In this document: positions 46,297-58,647 of the stretch, piece after piece
Numbering within the stretch: position 1 is the stretch's first letter
Layout of the letters: each line of letters starts with the position of its first letter
Assembly: GCA_037577475.1 (NCBI GenBank)
Contig: CM075194.1
Coordinates: forward strand, 22,430,492 to 22,494,491
Direction of reading: 5' to 3'
Length of the DNA: 64,000 nucleotides
Source of the DNA: Chaunax sp. Z400
Taxonomy: Eukaryota; Chordata; Actinopteri; Lophiiformes; Chaunacidae
Position numbers and translations under genes: made by a program
The notes under the pieces: model-generated
The model's input: only the letters and a program-made list of their open reading frames with translations
What the model was told of the DNA's origin: nothing
Databases searched by the model: none

Positions 46297-47278
46297 ACCG
46301 CCCACAGCGACATGTCTGTAAGGAGGAGGATGAGGAGGTTCCTGTTGACCAGCAGCACTGTAACCAGGAGATGAACTCCAGAATGGACCAAGAGGACCCA
46401 GAGCCTCCACAGGTGAAAGAGGAACAGGAGGAACTCTGCACCAGTCAGGAGGGAGAGCAGCTTGTACTGAAGCAGGAGACTGATACCTTTATGTTGACTC
46501 CTACTGATGAGGAAAATGACCACAGTGAAGATCAGACTCTATACATGAAACCTGATGAAAGTGCAGCACAGGAAGAGTCTGTAGTCAACATGCCAGTTAT
46601 AATCTCTGTGGTAGGAGCAGCAAACAGTGACCTGCTGCTGCTCCCTAACTGCTCTAATGTATCTGTAAGCCATGATAAGAGAAGTGAAACATGTGGAGAA
46701 GGTGTTGAATTTGAGCCCAAACTTCAATCCCACTGTAAAAAGAACAGAGGTAAGAGGTCATATGTTTGCACAACATGTGACAAAGATTTCACCACAAAAG
46801 GGAACTTGAAAACCCACATGAGAATCCACACAGGTGAGAAGCCTCATAGTTGTAAAACATGTGGCAAACATTTCAGACAGAATAGTAATTTGACAGTCCA
46901 CATGAGAATCCACACAGGTGAGAAGCTTCATAGTTGTGAAACTTGTGGGAAACATTTCAGACACACCAGTCAATTGACAGACCACATGAGAATCCACACA
47001 AATGAGAAGCCTTATTGTTGTAAAACATGTGGGAAACATTTCAGACATGCTGGTAATTTGACAGTCCACATGAGAATCCACACAGGTGAGAAGCCTTACA
47101 GTTGTAAAACTTGGGAAACATTTCAGAGGGAATAGTAATTTGACAGTCCACATGAGAATCCACACAGATGAAAAGACATATATCTGTAAAACGTGGGAAA
47201 CATTTCAGACAGAATAATCATTTGTCAAGGCACATGAGAATCCACACAGATGAAGAGACATTTACTGAGCAACAATAG
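46297..47278 (+). pseudogene. Fish C2H2 zinc-finger gene, frameshifted in its last fingers
   Basis: After a CCCTCCAG acceptor the frame encodes an acidic N-terminal module (RHVCKEEDEEVP, MDQEDPEPPQVKEEQEELCT, SQEGEQLVLKQETDTFM) characteristic of the large teleost-specific zinc-finger family. Four regular C2H2 fingers follow (about 46759-47100; TCDKDF then three TCGKHF types, each ending in H-x3-H with mostly TGEKP linkers). Finger five loses two bases in the cysteine codon region (cttggg for cttgtggg, near 47111) and the frame stops at 47135. Finger six shows the same kind of loss (cgtggg, near 47193). The first coding exon is not found. It may be a sequence-specific DNA-binding repressor truncated to four fingers, or a pseudogene. 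Confidence 0.8.
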
Positions 47279-47639
47279 AAACCCATAACTTTAAAAACCC
47301 TTTACTTTCTATTCACTAGCCGTGATCTACTGAAAGAAACAAGCATGTGATTCACTGAAATGACTTAAGCACCCACAACCAAAACATGTCAAATCATGAA
47401 TAACCATCACTTAGTCATAACATAGCCATAACAGTCATTGGTGCATTTCAGAGTTAATGATGGTGTTGGTGAGACTTTCCTCTGCATGATTGAAAACACC
47501 TGGCCAAGACAACAAAATCCGAGGTGTATTTAATGTCCTACTGAAACAGCTGATGATGTCACAGCTTCCCTAAAACTTAGGGGACCAGGCAGTTGGGATG
47601 CTGATGGCTGGAACTCTGCAGACACACATAGCACAGATG
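47279..47639. other. No gene recognised
   Basis: Short stretch between the zinc-finger gene and a Tc1-like remnant. Nothing could be identified. Confidence 0.4.
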
Positions 47640-48140
47640 TTCCAGATGTTATGGCTGATTGCATAGTGGATGGAGATCACATTTAGTGACAAGTCCAGAT
47701 TTAACTTACACAGAGCTGATGGTCGTAGGCATTTGTATCATCGTCGCGGAGACCGCTATCCTGCCGCATACATCCAGGAAGTGGACCGTTTGGTGGTGAT
47801 GTCATGATGTGGGTAGCCATTGCTAATGGATGGCGGTCAGACCTGGTCCACATTCACGGTACACTGAGAGCCATCTATTAGCGAAATTCGGTCCTAGGTC
47901 CACATGTCATTCCCAGGATACAGCAATCAGGCATCACCTTCATGCATGACAATGACAGACCACATGTGGCTCATGTCTGTCAGGAGGAGCCTACCTGGAC
48001 CAGAACAATGTCGCTGTCCTTCCTTGGCCTGCATATTCACCAGATCTCAACCCAATAGAGCATCTGTGGGACGTTCTGGATCACCAGGTGAGACGGAGAG
48101 ATCCTGCTCCAGCAACACATGAACAACTTCAGTAGTGACT
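47640..48140 (+). pseudogene. Tc1-like transposase pseudogene
   Basis: Fragments in all three frames follow the order of a Tc1 transposase: SDKSRFNLHRADGRRHLY, a WVAIANGWRSDLV block, a HDNDRPHVA-like block and WPAYSPDLNPIEHLWD (about 48025-48070) with the terminal glutamate region of the DDE triad. Several frameshifts and stops separate them. The inverted-repeat ends are not clear. Confidence 0.8.
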
Positions 48141-48773
48141 ATTTTTGTTCTCTGTATCACCATCCACACTTTTTGACTTGTAAACACTAAGGCAACAACC
48201 ACTAATTTGTACAAAACTGATTATTTTTCTGTCTGTCTAAAAGGTGAATAAAGCTGTGTGAACCATAATATGCCTTTGATATTTTTATTTAATATTTTAG
48301 CCATTTATGTTTCCCAAATACATTAAAAGATTAATTTATTATCTAAATAGCTGCTGGTAAATGCCACTTCATTTTATGGAATAGCATATGGACTAGGTAT
48401 AAAATAGAAATGCAGAGGCAAAACCACAGGAGAGACCTCAACAAACCAACAGCCTCACTAACAATGTTTAGAGCCCTACCTTACTGAAGACACACTGTAA
48501 TACTAGCATGTGTAAAAACATGGGAAAGCCTTTAAGTATAGAGTCAGTCAACATTGCAGAGACAACAGGGCAACCAAACATAACTTAGATTTTCAGAAGA
48601 GCAGCAGCTCCTGGTTTTTGTCAGCAGTTCTATTGTGATATCAGTTTAAATGGTGGATGATAGACAATCAGGACAGGACAGGAAAGAAAACTAAACACTG
48701 AAAATACCATCAATTTTATAATGAAATAATTATTAACACGTAAGCAGGATTGTAATGATTCACTGCCTTTCAG

Positions 48774-48925
48774 CAGAGGTGGTAAAAGTACACATTCTTT
48801 ACTCAAGTAGAAGTAAAGTTACCTGTATAGTAAAAAATACTCTGGTAAAATAAGCAGTATTGATTCAACTTCTTTAGTCACCTAAAGTGAAAAAGTACAG
48901 GCTTTTTACCAGCTCTTGTTGTGCA
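48774..48925 (+). mobile_element. hAT (Tol2-like) terminal fragment or MITE
   Basis: The start cagaggtggtaaaagta and the nearby ctcaagtagaagtaaagt resemble the ends of Tol2/hAT-type elements common in fish. Only one end is convincing. Confidence 0.45.
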
Positions 48926-50365
48926 AACCAAACAACCTCATGTCATATTAATATAATATTAATTTAAGGGATGAGGAACTTTATTTCAACTTCTATTACT
49001 GCCATTCACAGGCAAAGAATGGATTCTGCATGAACGTAAATCGTGTGCACAGCTCTTTATGGGGAAATGCCCCACCTTCCCCTAATGACCAGTCTCCAGT
49101 GGTTCCTGTGAAAATGTCAATACACCTACCAAGCTGTTTGTCATTGTTCCTTTAGTAAGACACACACGACCAGAGGTACACTCTAGATTCACTTAGTCAT
49201 TTTTCCATGCTGTTACACTCGTTCAAGTCTTATAATCCTAAATACTTAACTGAACATGGATGGTAATAACTTCATGCAGCTTTATTTAACAAGCCTGGTT
49301 TTGTCTATAGGTTGTGACAGTTCAAATAAGACCAAACTATTGTAGGACTTTCCCTCCCATGCTGGATTGCACAGGTCAGGATAGAGATCTGCATGTACAT
49401 ACAGTATCTGAATCATACAAGCCACAGACTGGTACACATGTCCATGTTGTATTAGTCACAATAAAAGCTACTTCAACACACAAATCACATCCAACTTCAG
49501 AAATATGAGCACTGTAGTTCATGTTGGCCTTGTTAAAGGGATATGGAATGTACATGCAGGTTGGTCATTCCACCACTAGGTGGGCCCCCAGCCTTCTGGA
49601 AGGTTTTTCCTTTTACCCTCCAACACAGACTTCAGATTTTTAATCCAAAGAATATCCAGAGCAGCAGCAACAGAGACGTCTCCAGTATTTATTTTAGAGT
49701 TTGTTTTTAAATCAGACACAAGGAAAAGAGTGATTCACTTGAAGAACCTGTGAATCCTCTTTAGCAGCTTTCTGGTGTGACCAGAGGAGGCTGAGACCTA
49801 AGGGGTGAAGTCTGCTGGTTCAGCCCCCTCAGAAAACCTGGCAGCTTCATCATAGGAGCACCAATGCAACATCACATCAGCAATGCAACAATTTAAACAA
49901 CAGTCAATAAAAACAGACGTAAGATAAAAAACATGTGAATATAGTTACAAATAAATAAACAATGGGCACAAGAAAATGGAACATAAAAATAATAAATAAC
50001 ATATAATCTATGGGCTTTATTAAAAGGATGACATAATTAAATTGATTTGTTTAAAAGGCCAATGGCAGGTGATACAAAGGAGTTTTTATGCCTGCTTGTC
50101 CTACACTTAGGAACGGTAAATCTGCATCTGGATGGCAGCAGCTTAAAATCCTGAGTCAACAGATGGCTAGAATCAGCCAGAACCAGCCTTCCTCAAAGTC
50201 CTGACTTTTAACAGGTCAGTGAGATCCTGCAAGGTTTCCTGCAATTTTACCACACATACATATAAAGAAGGAATGTGAAAATCCATAAATCAACTTGTAT
50301 TCTAGATAAGACAAGAGAGGAAAGAGCATTGGATAACAGACACAGCAGAAACCATCTGCCTAGAT
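48926..50365. other. No gene recognised
   Basis: Sequence of mixed composition. The part about 50060-50200 may be LINE-derived (phrases such as ggagtttttatgcctgcttgtcc), but I cannot support a call. No splice-supported exons. Confidence 0.4.
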
Positions 50366-53079
50366 CAGGGGTCGGCAACCTTCAGCATTAAAAGAGCCAT
50401 TTTGGCTCGATTCCCGACAAATGAAACCCACCTGGAGCCGCAAAACCTATTTGACCGCTATAATGAAGATAACACCGATAACACCGCATATATAGTTTCA
50501 TTACACTTATGCTATGTATATAAGAACTGTAGTTTATTGCATTTATGAAATAAAAGAACTACAAACTGATAACGACTGTCATTTTATTTCTGTGCTTGAC
50601 ACAACAAAACACTAAATTCTTTTGAACTCTTAAAAAAAAGAATACTGGCACGTATAATTTTTCTTTGAAATAAAATACAAAATGCAGGTCGTTCACTTAT
50701 TAGTGGATTTGAAAAAAAGAAATATTCACTTTAATTAAAAGGGGAAAAAAATGTCTATTTCAGTGTGCCGTCATCCGCGACTATTTCCTCAGTCGTGCTG
50801 CAGTCAACCGTCGACCTGAATATGAAACAGAACTACATCAGTTCAGGGTCCGATATAAATATCTATATTTGCTAAATTAATTGCTCGTTTCTCTCACCTG
50901 CTTAATGCGATTTCTGCCCATGAACTTCCCCGCAGAGCTTCTCCATATCGGGGTTGTATGATGTAACTTTGAGCTTCACACATGACTAAGCTGTCATCTG
51001 TGAGTCGCGACCGATTTTTGCTTTTTATGAAGTTCATGGTGGAGAACACTTGCTCGCACAAGTATGTGGATCCGAAGATGGACAGGACCCCAAATGCGTA
51101 CGTCTTCATGTTCAAATAGGTGTCGGGAATGGCATTCCATGTCTCCAACACAAGTTTGTCCGGTTTGGGGAGGTTTTCAATATCATGCCACTTGTGAGTC
51201 TGAGCAAGAATGGCCTTCTGTCGAGCAACATCTTCAAGATCAGCTGTCAATCTTCTGAACTTAGACACCCACACGTCTTTGTCAGCTATGTCGGCCAGTT
51301 CGATCTCGAGATCGGGGTGACTTACACCTGTAAATGCAGTCATATTCAACAGGGATGGATCGATGTTCAGGGGAGTGACGGGAAAGGATGATGTGTTTTT
51401 TTCCTCTCTGAACCCACAGAATCTTTCCCCAAACGCGGTTTGTATTGCGATGATTGCACGATGTAAATACTCGTAATTTATCTGATGGTGCTTCTTTGAA
51501 CTCTTTCAAGGAGGGGAAGTGAGACAGCCTACCGCCAAAACCTCCTCCAGCATCTGCAGGGCTGTGCCTCCTTTCCCCTGAAGACTTTTGTTCAACGTGT
51601 TAAGGTGCGCTGTCATATCCACCATGAAGTGCAGCTTCTCCAGCCAATCTGGCTGCTCCAGCTCAGGACAGGTGAGGCTTTTGCTTTCCAGGAAAGCTTT
51701 TACGTGCTCCAGACATACAGCGAGCCGCTTCAGCACCTGCCCTCTGGACAGCCACCGGACTTTGTTGTGCAGCAGGAGATCAGAATATGCGCATTCAACT
51801 TCTTCTAATGAACGGAACTGTCGGTGGGTCAGTCCTTTTGCCACTATTTTGTTCACTATTTGAATGACAAGATTCATCCCTTCTGTGCATTCTGGAGGAA
51901 ATGTTTTAGCGCACAATGCCTCTTGGTGCAGGATGCAGTGAAACGTCAGCAGCTTTCTGTCCAGCGACTTCTGAAGTAAAGCCACAAACCCTCCTGTGCT
52001 CCTGTCATACTGATGGTGCCCCATCAGTAGCCACTGACACCAGGTGGGTGGTGTTTATTTCTTTGGCTTTTAAACAATCCAACACAGCCTCACAGATGTC
52101 CTCTCCCCGTGTTTGGTCTTTAAGTGGTATCAACTCAATGATTTCTTCCTGTGGTCCATCAGAGTTCACGTATCTGCATAATAGCGCTAATGGTTCAATA
52201 TCGCTGACATCTTTCGACTCATCACAGGCGATTGAGTAGCTGGAGCCGAATTTATGTCCCCAATTTGTTGACTGGTGATGTTTGCTGCCATTTTTATGGT
52301 CCTGTCCTTGACCGTCTTTGCAGAGAGAGGCATATCTCTAATTTTCTGAACAATTTCATTCTTGTTTTTGAAGTCCGAGAATAGATGTTCTGATATCTTG
52401 ATGAACGATTCTTTTAAATACTCTCCATCGGTGAATGGCTTCCCGTGCCTGGCTTTCTCCTGAGCTGCCACAAAACAAGCAGAAGCACTTGAATTTGTAG
52501 ATTTCATCCACTTCTTCCAGGTGTTTTTGCTCTGATCAGCTTTCCGCAGCAGTTCGAAACTGCTCTTTTTCGTTCATCACCAGCTGGGTATTTTTCGGCA
52601 AAGGCTGCGTGTTTATTATGGAAATGTCTTTCAACATTTGATTTTTTGTTGTTTGCCAATTTCTCCGCACATATTAAGCATACAGGTAAACCAGCTTCGT
52701 CAGTAGTGAAAGCAAATGAAACTGTCCACTTCTATTTTCTTCAGAAACTTTTCTTTTTTTGGATGTATCCATGGTTAGCTTACCGGGGGTCAAGAGCTCG
52801 AAATAAGCCACCAGCCTGTCGGCAACAGGTGACGCATACAAGGTGGGACGCATATTTTGAACGACAAAATATTAAACCACGTTTTATTTCAATGTTACAA
52901 GATCACCTAAATCTCCAGAATCAAAATTATTACATTGAAAATATTAACTAAATAGAATAAAATTTATTTAAATTAAATAGCCATTTTTATTCACATCATT
53001 TTCTCAAAGCCACAGGGAGCCACGGCAGAGGGATGAAAGAGCCGCATGCGGCTCCGGAGCCGCGGGTTGCCGACCCCTG
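50366..53079 (-). mobile_element. hAT transposon, 2.7 kb, inactivated
   Basis: The ends CAGGGGTCGGCAACC and GGTTGCCGACCCCTG are perfect inverted repeats. The flanks gcctagat and gcctaggc are an aged 8-bp target duplication (6 of 8). On the minus strand a transposase can be followed from a BED-type zinc-finger region (about 52770-52600: VCLICAE, NVERHFHNKH) through 52507-52187, 52024-51506 (GALLQKSL...LHQEALCAK region) to the C-terminal dimerisation domain at 51349-50894 (STYLCEQVFSTMNFIKSKNR). It is broken by several frameshifts. The terminal repeats resemble those of the shorter hAT at 59336-61040 in their outer bases. Confidence 0.9.
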
Positions 53080-53315
53080 GCCTAGGCTGTTAGTTGAGTG
53101 GGAGTATAGCTTTAAAATGAAGCCAATTTGGTAAAACTGGTTCATACGATTAACAGCCTTTCAGAAAAATTTGATCTAGAGCCCAAGAAATAAAGAATCA
53201 ATGGACCAAGATGATTAAACAAGATGAAATTTTCACACACTCAAAAAACAAAAACACATGATTGAAGAAAAGTAATAAAAGATCAAACTGAAACGTCTTG
53301 AGTGGCTCCACTCAC
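53080..53315. other. Short unassigned stretch
   Basis: It lies between the hAT end and the unknown exon. The start of the intron 3' of the exon's donor is at 53315. Confidence 0.4.
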
Positions 53316-53871
53316 CCAGTTTGGTCTTACTTGTCTCTCTGTGTGGCAGTGGAGGCCCCTGGTGCTGTTTCCTTCTCTGGAAGCTCAGATAGCTCCTCTA
53401 CCTCCTGAACAGGAGAGCGTGGAACACCTCTGCTTCACCTTGTGGGACTACTCGGTCTTCCTCCACCACCACTTTGCTTTCTTCCTCCTCCCCCTTTTCT
53501 GCAGGGCTCTGAAGGTCGTCACTACTTCTGTCACTTGAGGCATGGCTGGACTGCTTGGAGGAACTGTTAGCTTGCAGATTCTGGTTGAAGATACTTTCTA
53601 CAGCATCGTAATGCACCTTGTCATGCCAGACCTGCTCGCTGTCTGGATACACCAGGATGCAGACTCCGGTCCCTGATGCTTTTTCCTTCACTGGGACCTC
53701 AGACTGCGGGCCAATCAGCACAGCATCAGGGTCATATGGCTGGCTGGAGCTATTGACCGGTCCCTCTTCATTTTCATTCCCTCAGGCATTTCCCTTGGGC
53801 TGATTCTGAGGATGGGAGGAACGCTTCCTACGGCGCATCACCCTCTGCGCTTTGCATCGCCATTCAAGAAA
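53316..53871 (-). pseudogene. Unidentified coding exon with a frameshift and a stop
   Basis: A strong acceptor (polypyrimidine, CCCATCAG) precedes FLEWRCKAQRVMRRRKRSS, which looks like the end of a membrane segment followed by a basic cytoplasmic anchor. After an in-frame TGA the frame continues as GPQSEVPVKEKASGTG, CILVYPDSEQVWHDK and an acidic serine-rich tail. Near 53400 a one-base shift leads into QEVEELSELPEKETAPG and a TAA at 53329-53327, just before a possible GTGAGT donor. The protein-like quality across both frames suggests a real but damaged C-terminal exon of a single-pass or multipass membrane protein. I do not recognise the family. Confidence 0.5.
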
Positions 53872-54045
53872 CTGATGGGAGGGTGAAAAAAAAGAGAATA
53901 AAAGGTACAGAATTTTGGATGAGATAAAGAGATGCAGGAAAGTTTAGAAACCCAAACGATTGAGCGATTAGAATCAAAAATACAAACGAGCGCTCGGAGA
54001 GTGCAGACCTCTGCCAAGGCCCATCAGTCCTCCACATAATTGTTA

Positions 54046-54574
54046 GGGCCTGTGTCCACCAAAGCATTTGTCCCTGATACCAGTGCATTTGTTGAATTAT
54101 TTGCAATGGGAGCTCCCTGTATTTACACTACGCTACAAACACCAGTAGCATGACGAGGCGCTAAGCGTCTTTTCTGCACTGGCATTTTTTTGTGGTCGGT
54201 GAGAGTTGAAAAATGTTCAACTTTGAGTGAAATGCAGCGCTCCTCACTGTCACTTTTTACCCATCCGTCCAATCATAATGGAAGAGGTGTGGGACCCATA
54301 TAGACCTGCAGGTCCGTCCTCTCTCCCTACTACCTCCAGCCTTCCCTTCATCCAGAGCAAGTCCTCTACCCTGTGCTGACATTTTTACACTCAGTATTTG
54401 TTAATAAAACAAACTAGGTACAAATTAGGTACTTGTAACACAAATTACTTCTGCGGATATTCCGTATCATAGCGACCAAAGCGCCTCAGCTGAAGAACGC
54501 TGCGCCTCCAAAGCACTACCAGCTGGTGCACCTGGCATTTTCAGCTGGGAAAATGCTTTAGTGGACACAGGCCC
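54046..54574. mobile_element. Harbinger-type MITE
   Basis: Terminal repeats GGGCCTGTGTCCACCAAAGC and its complement (one mismatch) at 54551-54574 flank 529 bp, and TTA occurs on both sides (54043-54045, 54575-54577), the 3-bp duplication of PIF/Harbinger elements. It has no coding capacity. One end of the same element is present in the left arm (about 41463-41563), so the inner edge of the inverted repeat lies within it. Confidence 0.8.
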
Positions 54575-55228
54575 TTATTCCAGCAGTACCTGTCCCATCT
54601 CTCAATGGATCATCACCAACATTTAAACACCTCTAGGATATGCTGAGTCCATCTTTGGTGAAAATTTGTTTTTAGTTTTAACTAGTTTTTCAACATTATC
54701 TTGAACAACTGAAGAAAATGGGGACTTGTTTTAAAGGATAATAATAGCTGAGGAATGTAAGAAATACAAGTTTCCAGTGGCTGCTACTTTCAAACTATTT
54801 AAAAAGACATTACTTTCTTCTCCATTTGCTGCTTTTGTGGTTGATTTCTTGTTATGAACGCATCTTTAAATCCCCCGAGGTAGGTCACACACCTGAATAA
54901 TTACTACAACGTCACACCCATTCTGCAATGCCGGGGCACTTCATTCATACAGAGTTCCTGTTTCGGCGCTGTTACTACCTTCCAAGGTGTCACAGAGGCA
55001 TCGCACAGGTGCAACAAACTGACACCCCATTATGCTTTCATTGCATTCAGACAAATGCCAAGGCAGTAGTTGGTGGCATAACTTTTCAAAACAAACACCA
55101 CAGAATACGATCACAATGGGGGTTCAGCAAATCTACATTGGAGGAGCATTAATAAATTCAACAGTCTGCAGCACAAACTAAACCAGACAGTCCAACGTTG
55201 TAATTTTGTTCTGGCCATAATAGGCTGT

Positions 55229-55831
55229 TTGAGGTCTGTGTACGCGACAAATGCTGTCAGGAACCGTAATAGGCATTTTCATTGTATTTATTTAACTATT
55301 ATCTCCTGGATTACTGACGACCTGACAGGCAGACCACAGTTTTTTCGACTGGGCAGTGTTCTGACTGAGATGGTGGAGAGTAGTACAGGAGCACCACAGG
55401 GGACTATTCTGTCTCCTTTCCTCTTCACCTTGTACACCACAGACTTTCAATACAACACCATGTTGTGCCACCTGCTGATGTTTTCGGACGACTCTGCAGT
55501 GGTGGGGCGTATGAAGGATGGACAGGAGGACGAGTGCAGAGCAGTGGTTGACAATTTTGTGGAGTGGTCTGGAAAAACTCACCTGCTGCTTAATGTGGCT
55601 AAGACCAGGGAGATGGTGATTGACTTCAGAAGGAACAGGACAACCACACAACCACTGCGCATTCTGGGGGAGAACGTCACGGTAATTGAGGATTACAAAT
55701 ACCTGGGTGTGCACCTCGACAACAGACTGAACTGGAGGATCAACACCGAGGCTGTGTACAGGAAACGGATGGGCAGACTATTTCCTGAGGAAGCTGAAAT
55801 CAAAACCTGCCCAGTAGCTTTTGCACAATAG
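55229..55831 (+). mobile_element. LINE reverse-transcriptase fragment, right arm
   Basis: Counterpart of 39664-40807. It retains the motif B residues STGAPQGTILSPFLF and the catalytic FSDDSAVVG. After EEAEI (about 55800) the frame leaves the LINE and runs into sequence that in the left arm lies 1.9 kb away (38408), so this copy has a deletion joint or the left copy an insertion. Confidence 0.8.
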
Positions 55832-56700
55832 ATGGAAATGTTGAAAAAAAGCCCTATGCAATGTTGAAGAAAGTGAAACCAAATTCCTGACTCCACCCCT
55901 TTTTCTGTATCCACTGCAAAATTTAATAGATTCTTCCTTGTCATATGTCTAACTATACTAATAAGTTTAATCAAAATCTGTCGAGTAGTTTGTGTAATCC
56001 TGCTAAAACACATATATTAACATGTCACTCATTTATTGCTGATTGTTCAGCATACTCTTATGTGAATGTGGTTACTTCAATAAAGGGAATAAACACAAAA
56101 GAAGAAAACAAGACAATATAACATCATTAATGATATTAATGTGTACTAAGGCCCAAAATACAAGAGAAAAGCAATACATGAATTAACAGCTGATGAATAG
56201 AAGAGGAGAATACAGCTCTCAAATGTAAGGGAGCCTTATCAAGGAGCAGCTTAGCTTAGAAAGGCTCACAACTGTTTCTTACTCTGAGTTTTCATTACTC
56301 TTTTCTAGTATTTACAGAATCAGTCTCAGTGGTTGACGGCACACATACAAGCTACACCAGTATTTTTCTGACCACTAACCTGAAGATCATTTATATGCTT
56401 TGCCAAATACAAAAGTCTGTTTGTAAGGATTTTCATAGACTCAATGCACATCTGTTTCACAAGGAAAAAGAGAAACTGAATTCATGGCATTCCTGGATAA
56501 GACAAGTCATACTTTACTGTTACCTAGAATGGGCAATGGCTGAGTTCCCATGCAGTCTAGATGTGACTTCTCACACAGCTGGCCAGGGCTCTCATTGCAA
56601 TAGAAACTCATCCAGCATTAAAAAAAAAGAAAGGAAGCAAGAAGTACCTTTCTGTGTGCCACGCTTAGTTCGTGTAATCAACCCACGGTTCCAGCATGTG

Positions 56701-56805
<105 letters not shown>

Positions 56806-56887
56806 GCCAGGAGTCTGCTCTGCAGGGATACATTAGCACCAATAAATTACAGTGTATGTGTGATTTAAACAATTACATTAAAACAAG

Positions 56888-57455
56888 GGATGCAGACAGA
56901 AACAGAGGGTACCTTGGCTGTATGTAACACTGTCACACTCAGTGGACACCAGGATCTCAGCACTCAGGCACGTTGGCCTCAAATGACCTGAGTCAGCCAG
57001 TGCAGAAAGCAGCAGAAGAGAAGGAGCGCCATTTTCTGCCTGATATTTATTTCACTGCTGATTAGGGGACTCACTACAGCTGGCAGAAGTGGGTGTGGTG
57101 GAGACTGGTGCAAGGAATGCTGTCTGCCCTAACCTGCTGGTTACACAAGCTTTTATCACATCCAGACTAGACTACTATAATGCCCTTCTTCTTGGTGTAC
57201 CCTCTCAGGGATTCAAAAGTCTGCAGCTGTTCTCTGCCACACAGTCTTGGGAGTCCATCACAGCGACCCTTCAGCTTCTGTACTCTCTCTTAAATACTGC
57301 ATCTGTGTTAAAGTACTTCTCCTAGTTTATACAACTCTCCAAGGCTTGGTGCCTTCCTTCCTATCCAGTCTCTGATGCCAATCTTCTCTCTACTCCCCCC
57401 TCCTTTCTCTGGTCCATGAGTGACTGTGTTCAGATCAGCCTTTCCTTTTGAGTAA
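56888..57455 (+). mobile_element. LINE 3' fragment inserted upstream of the right IRG gene
   Basis: LVTQAFITSRLDYYNALLLGVPSQGFKSLQL (57137-57230) is a decayed piece of LINE reverse transcriptase typical of fish. The left arm lacks the whole stretch (36420-36430 reads through), while the rearranged IRG copy at 14870-14945 shares its outer end. Confidence 0.75.
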
Positions 57456-57784
57456 TAGTGTATAAATTTGATCTGTTTTTAGTTTTAATATATTTCATTG
57501 TTGTTCTTTGTTCTTCTTTATTATTAACATAATTCTTTTACATTGGGTTGACTGATTAATTGCTTTTGTAAAGTGTCATTGGCTGACTTTAAAGGTGCAT
57601 ATAAATAAAATGTATTATATTCATCGATGGGCAAAGTGAAGTTGTTCTTTATTAGGATGGACTGACCTACAATAATTCCAGTAAGCTGTAAGGCAGAGGA
57701 CGCTGTTGAAGTGTCATTTACATAGTAACCAGCAGGGGAATGAAAGTCTGAAACACAGAGAGAGTTTCTTGTAAATCAACAGGT

Positions 57785-57793
57785 TTCTGGGAA
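57785..57793 (+). promoter_or_regulatory. GAS-like site upstream of the right IRG gene
   Basis: TTCTGGGAA, the same TTCNNNGAA match as in the left arm, lies about 110 bp before the TATA box at 57901. Confidence 0.45.
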
Positions 57794-57900
57794 GTCAGCT
57801 GATCCAAATAACCAATGGGGCGTCTGTTCTCACACAGAGACATGTTCATTGGTCAGTTTCTAAAGGGTGAGGCTCTGATAACTTTTAGACTCTATATGAC

Positions 57901-57987
57901 TATAAATATGCTTTTCTTGCAACTGAACAACTCACAACAACTCATAGGGTCGTCTGCTCTTATCTGGTTCAAACTTAAGACTTCAGG
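57901..57987 (+). promoter_or_regulatory. TATA box and 5' noncoding exon of the right IRG gene
   Basis: TATAAATA at 57901-57908 is followed by a short predicted exon (start about 57930) that ends CTTCAGG/GTGAGT at 57987/57988. Intron 1 runs to the TTTTCAG acceptor at 58640. The exact start site is inferred. Confidence 0.6.
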
Positions 57988-58647
57988 GTGAGTAGCTTCC
58001 TGCAACTGTTTATCTCAGTGAAACATGAGGCGAAGGTTCTTATCACTGTCTAAAACAAGAAGGCTGAGATACAGACCAGCCCTGAAACTTGTAATTTTGC
58101 TGTCTGTGTAAACTGATGTCTCCATCCACTGTGGAATACTTCAGCTTTTTATAGTGATGATTAAATTAAATTAAATTATGTGCACACCTTAAATTGATCT
58201 GGTGTGTTTGAGGTTTTCCTGCATCTTAATGTGATGTTTTAAAGGAAGAGGGACAAACATTGGATGATTTCTAAAGATATAGTGTACATGTCAGGTTGTT
58301 CTGTTGGTTATGATGCTTCATGATCAGCAGCATGTAAGGAGGCGTCTGTGTAGCTGTGGTTTGACCTTAAATCAACCCTCATCCTGCTTTGTAGAGCACG
58401 TTTTTGGTTTTAATTTTCCCCCAGCCACACTTTGTATAGTCTGTGAGCTACTGCTGGTGCTGATCAGTGATTAGAGGTCACATTGTAAATCAGCCATTGT
58501 CTCATTTAGAATCCCATCACTGATTTTATGTCTATATAGATATGTGTTACATGATGTTAGAGCATTGAAGGATCACATTTTCTACTATTTCCCAAAACTC
58601 AATAGTGACTTTTGAACTTCTTGTTTGCTCCAGTTTTCAGGATCACC

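Noticed and set aside
46069..46523. Minus-strand frames of 91-113 codons upstream of and over the zinc-finger exon
   Set aside because: Partly a shadow of the zinc-finger N-terminal exon. The coiled-coil-like stretch has no splice context or known homologue, although I cannot exclude it fully.
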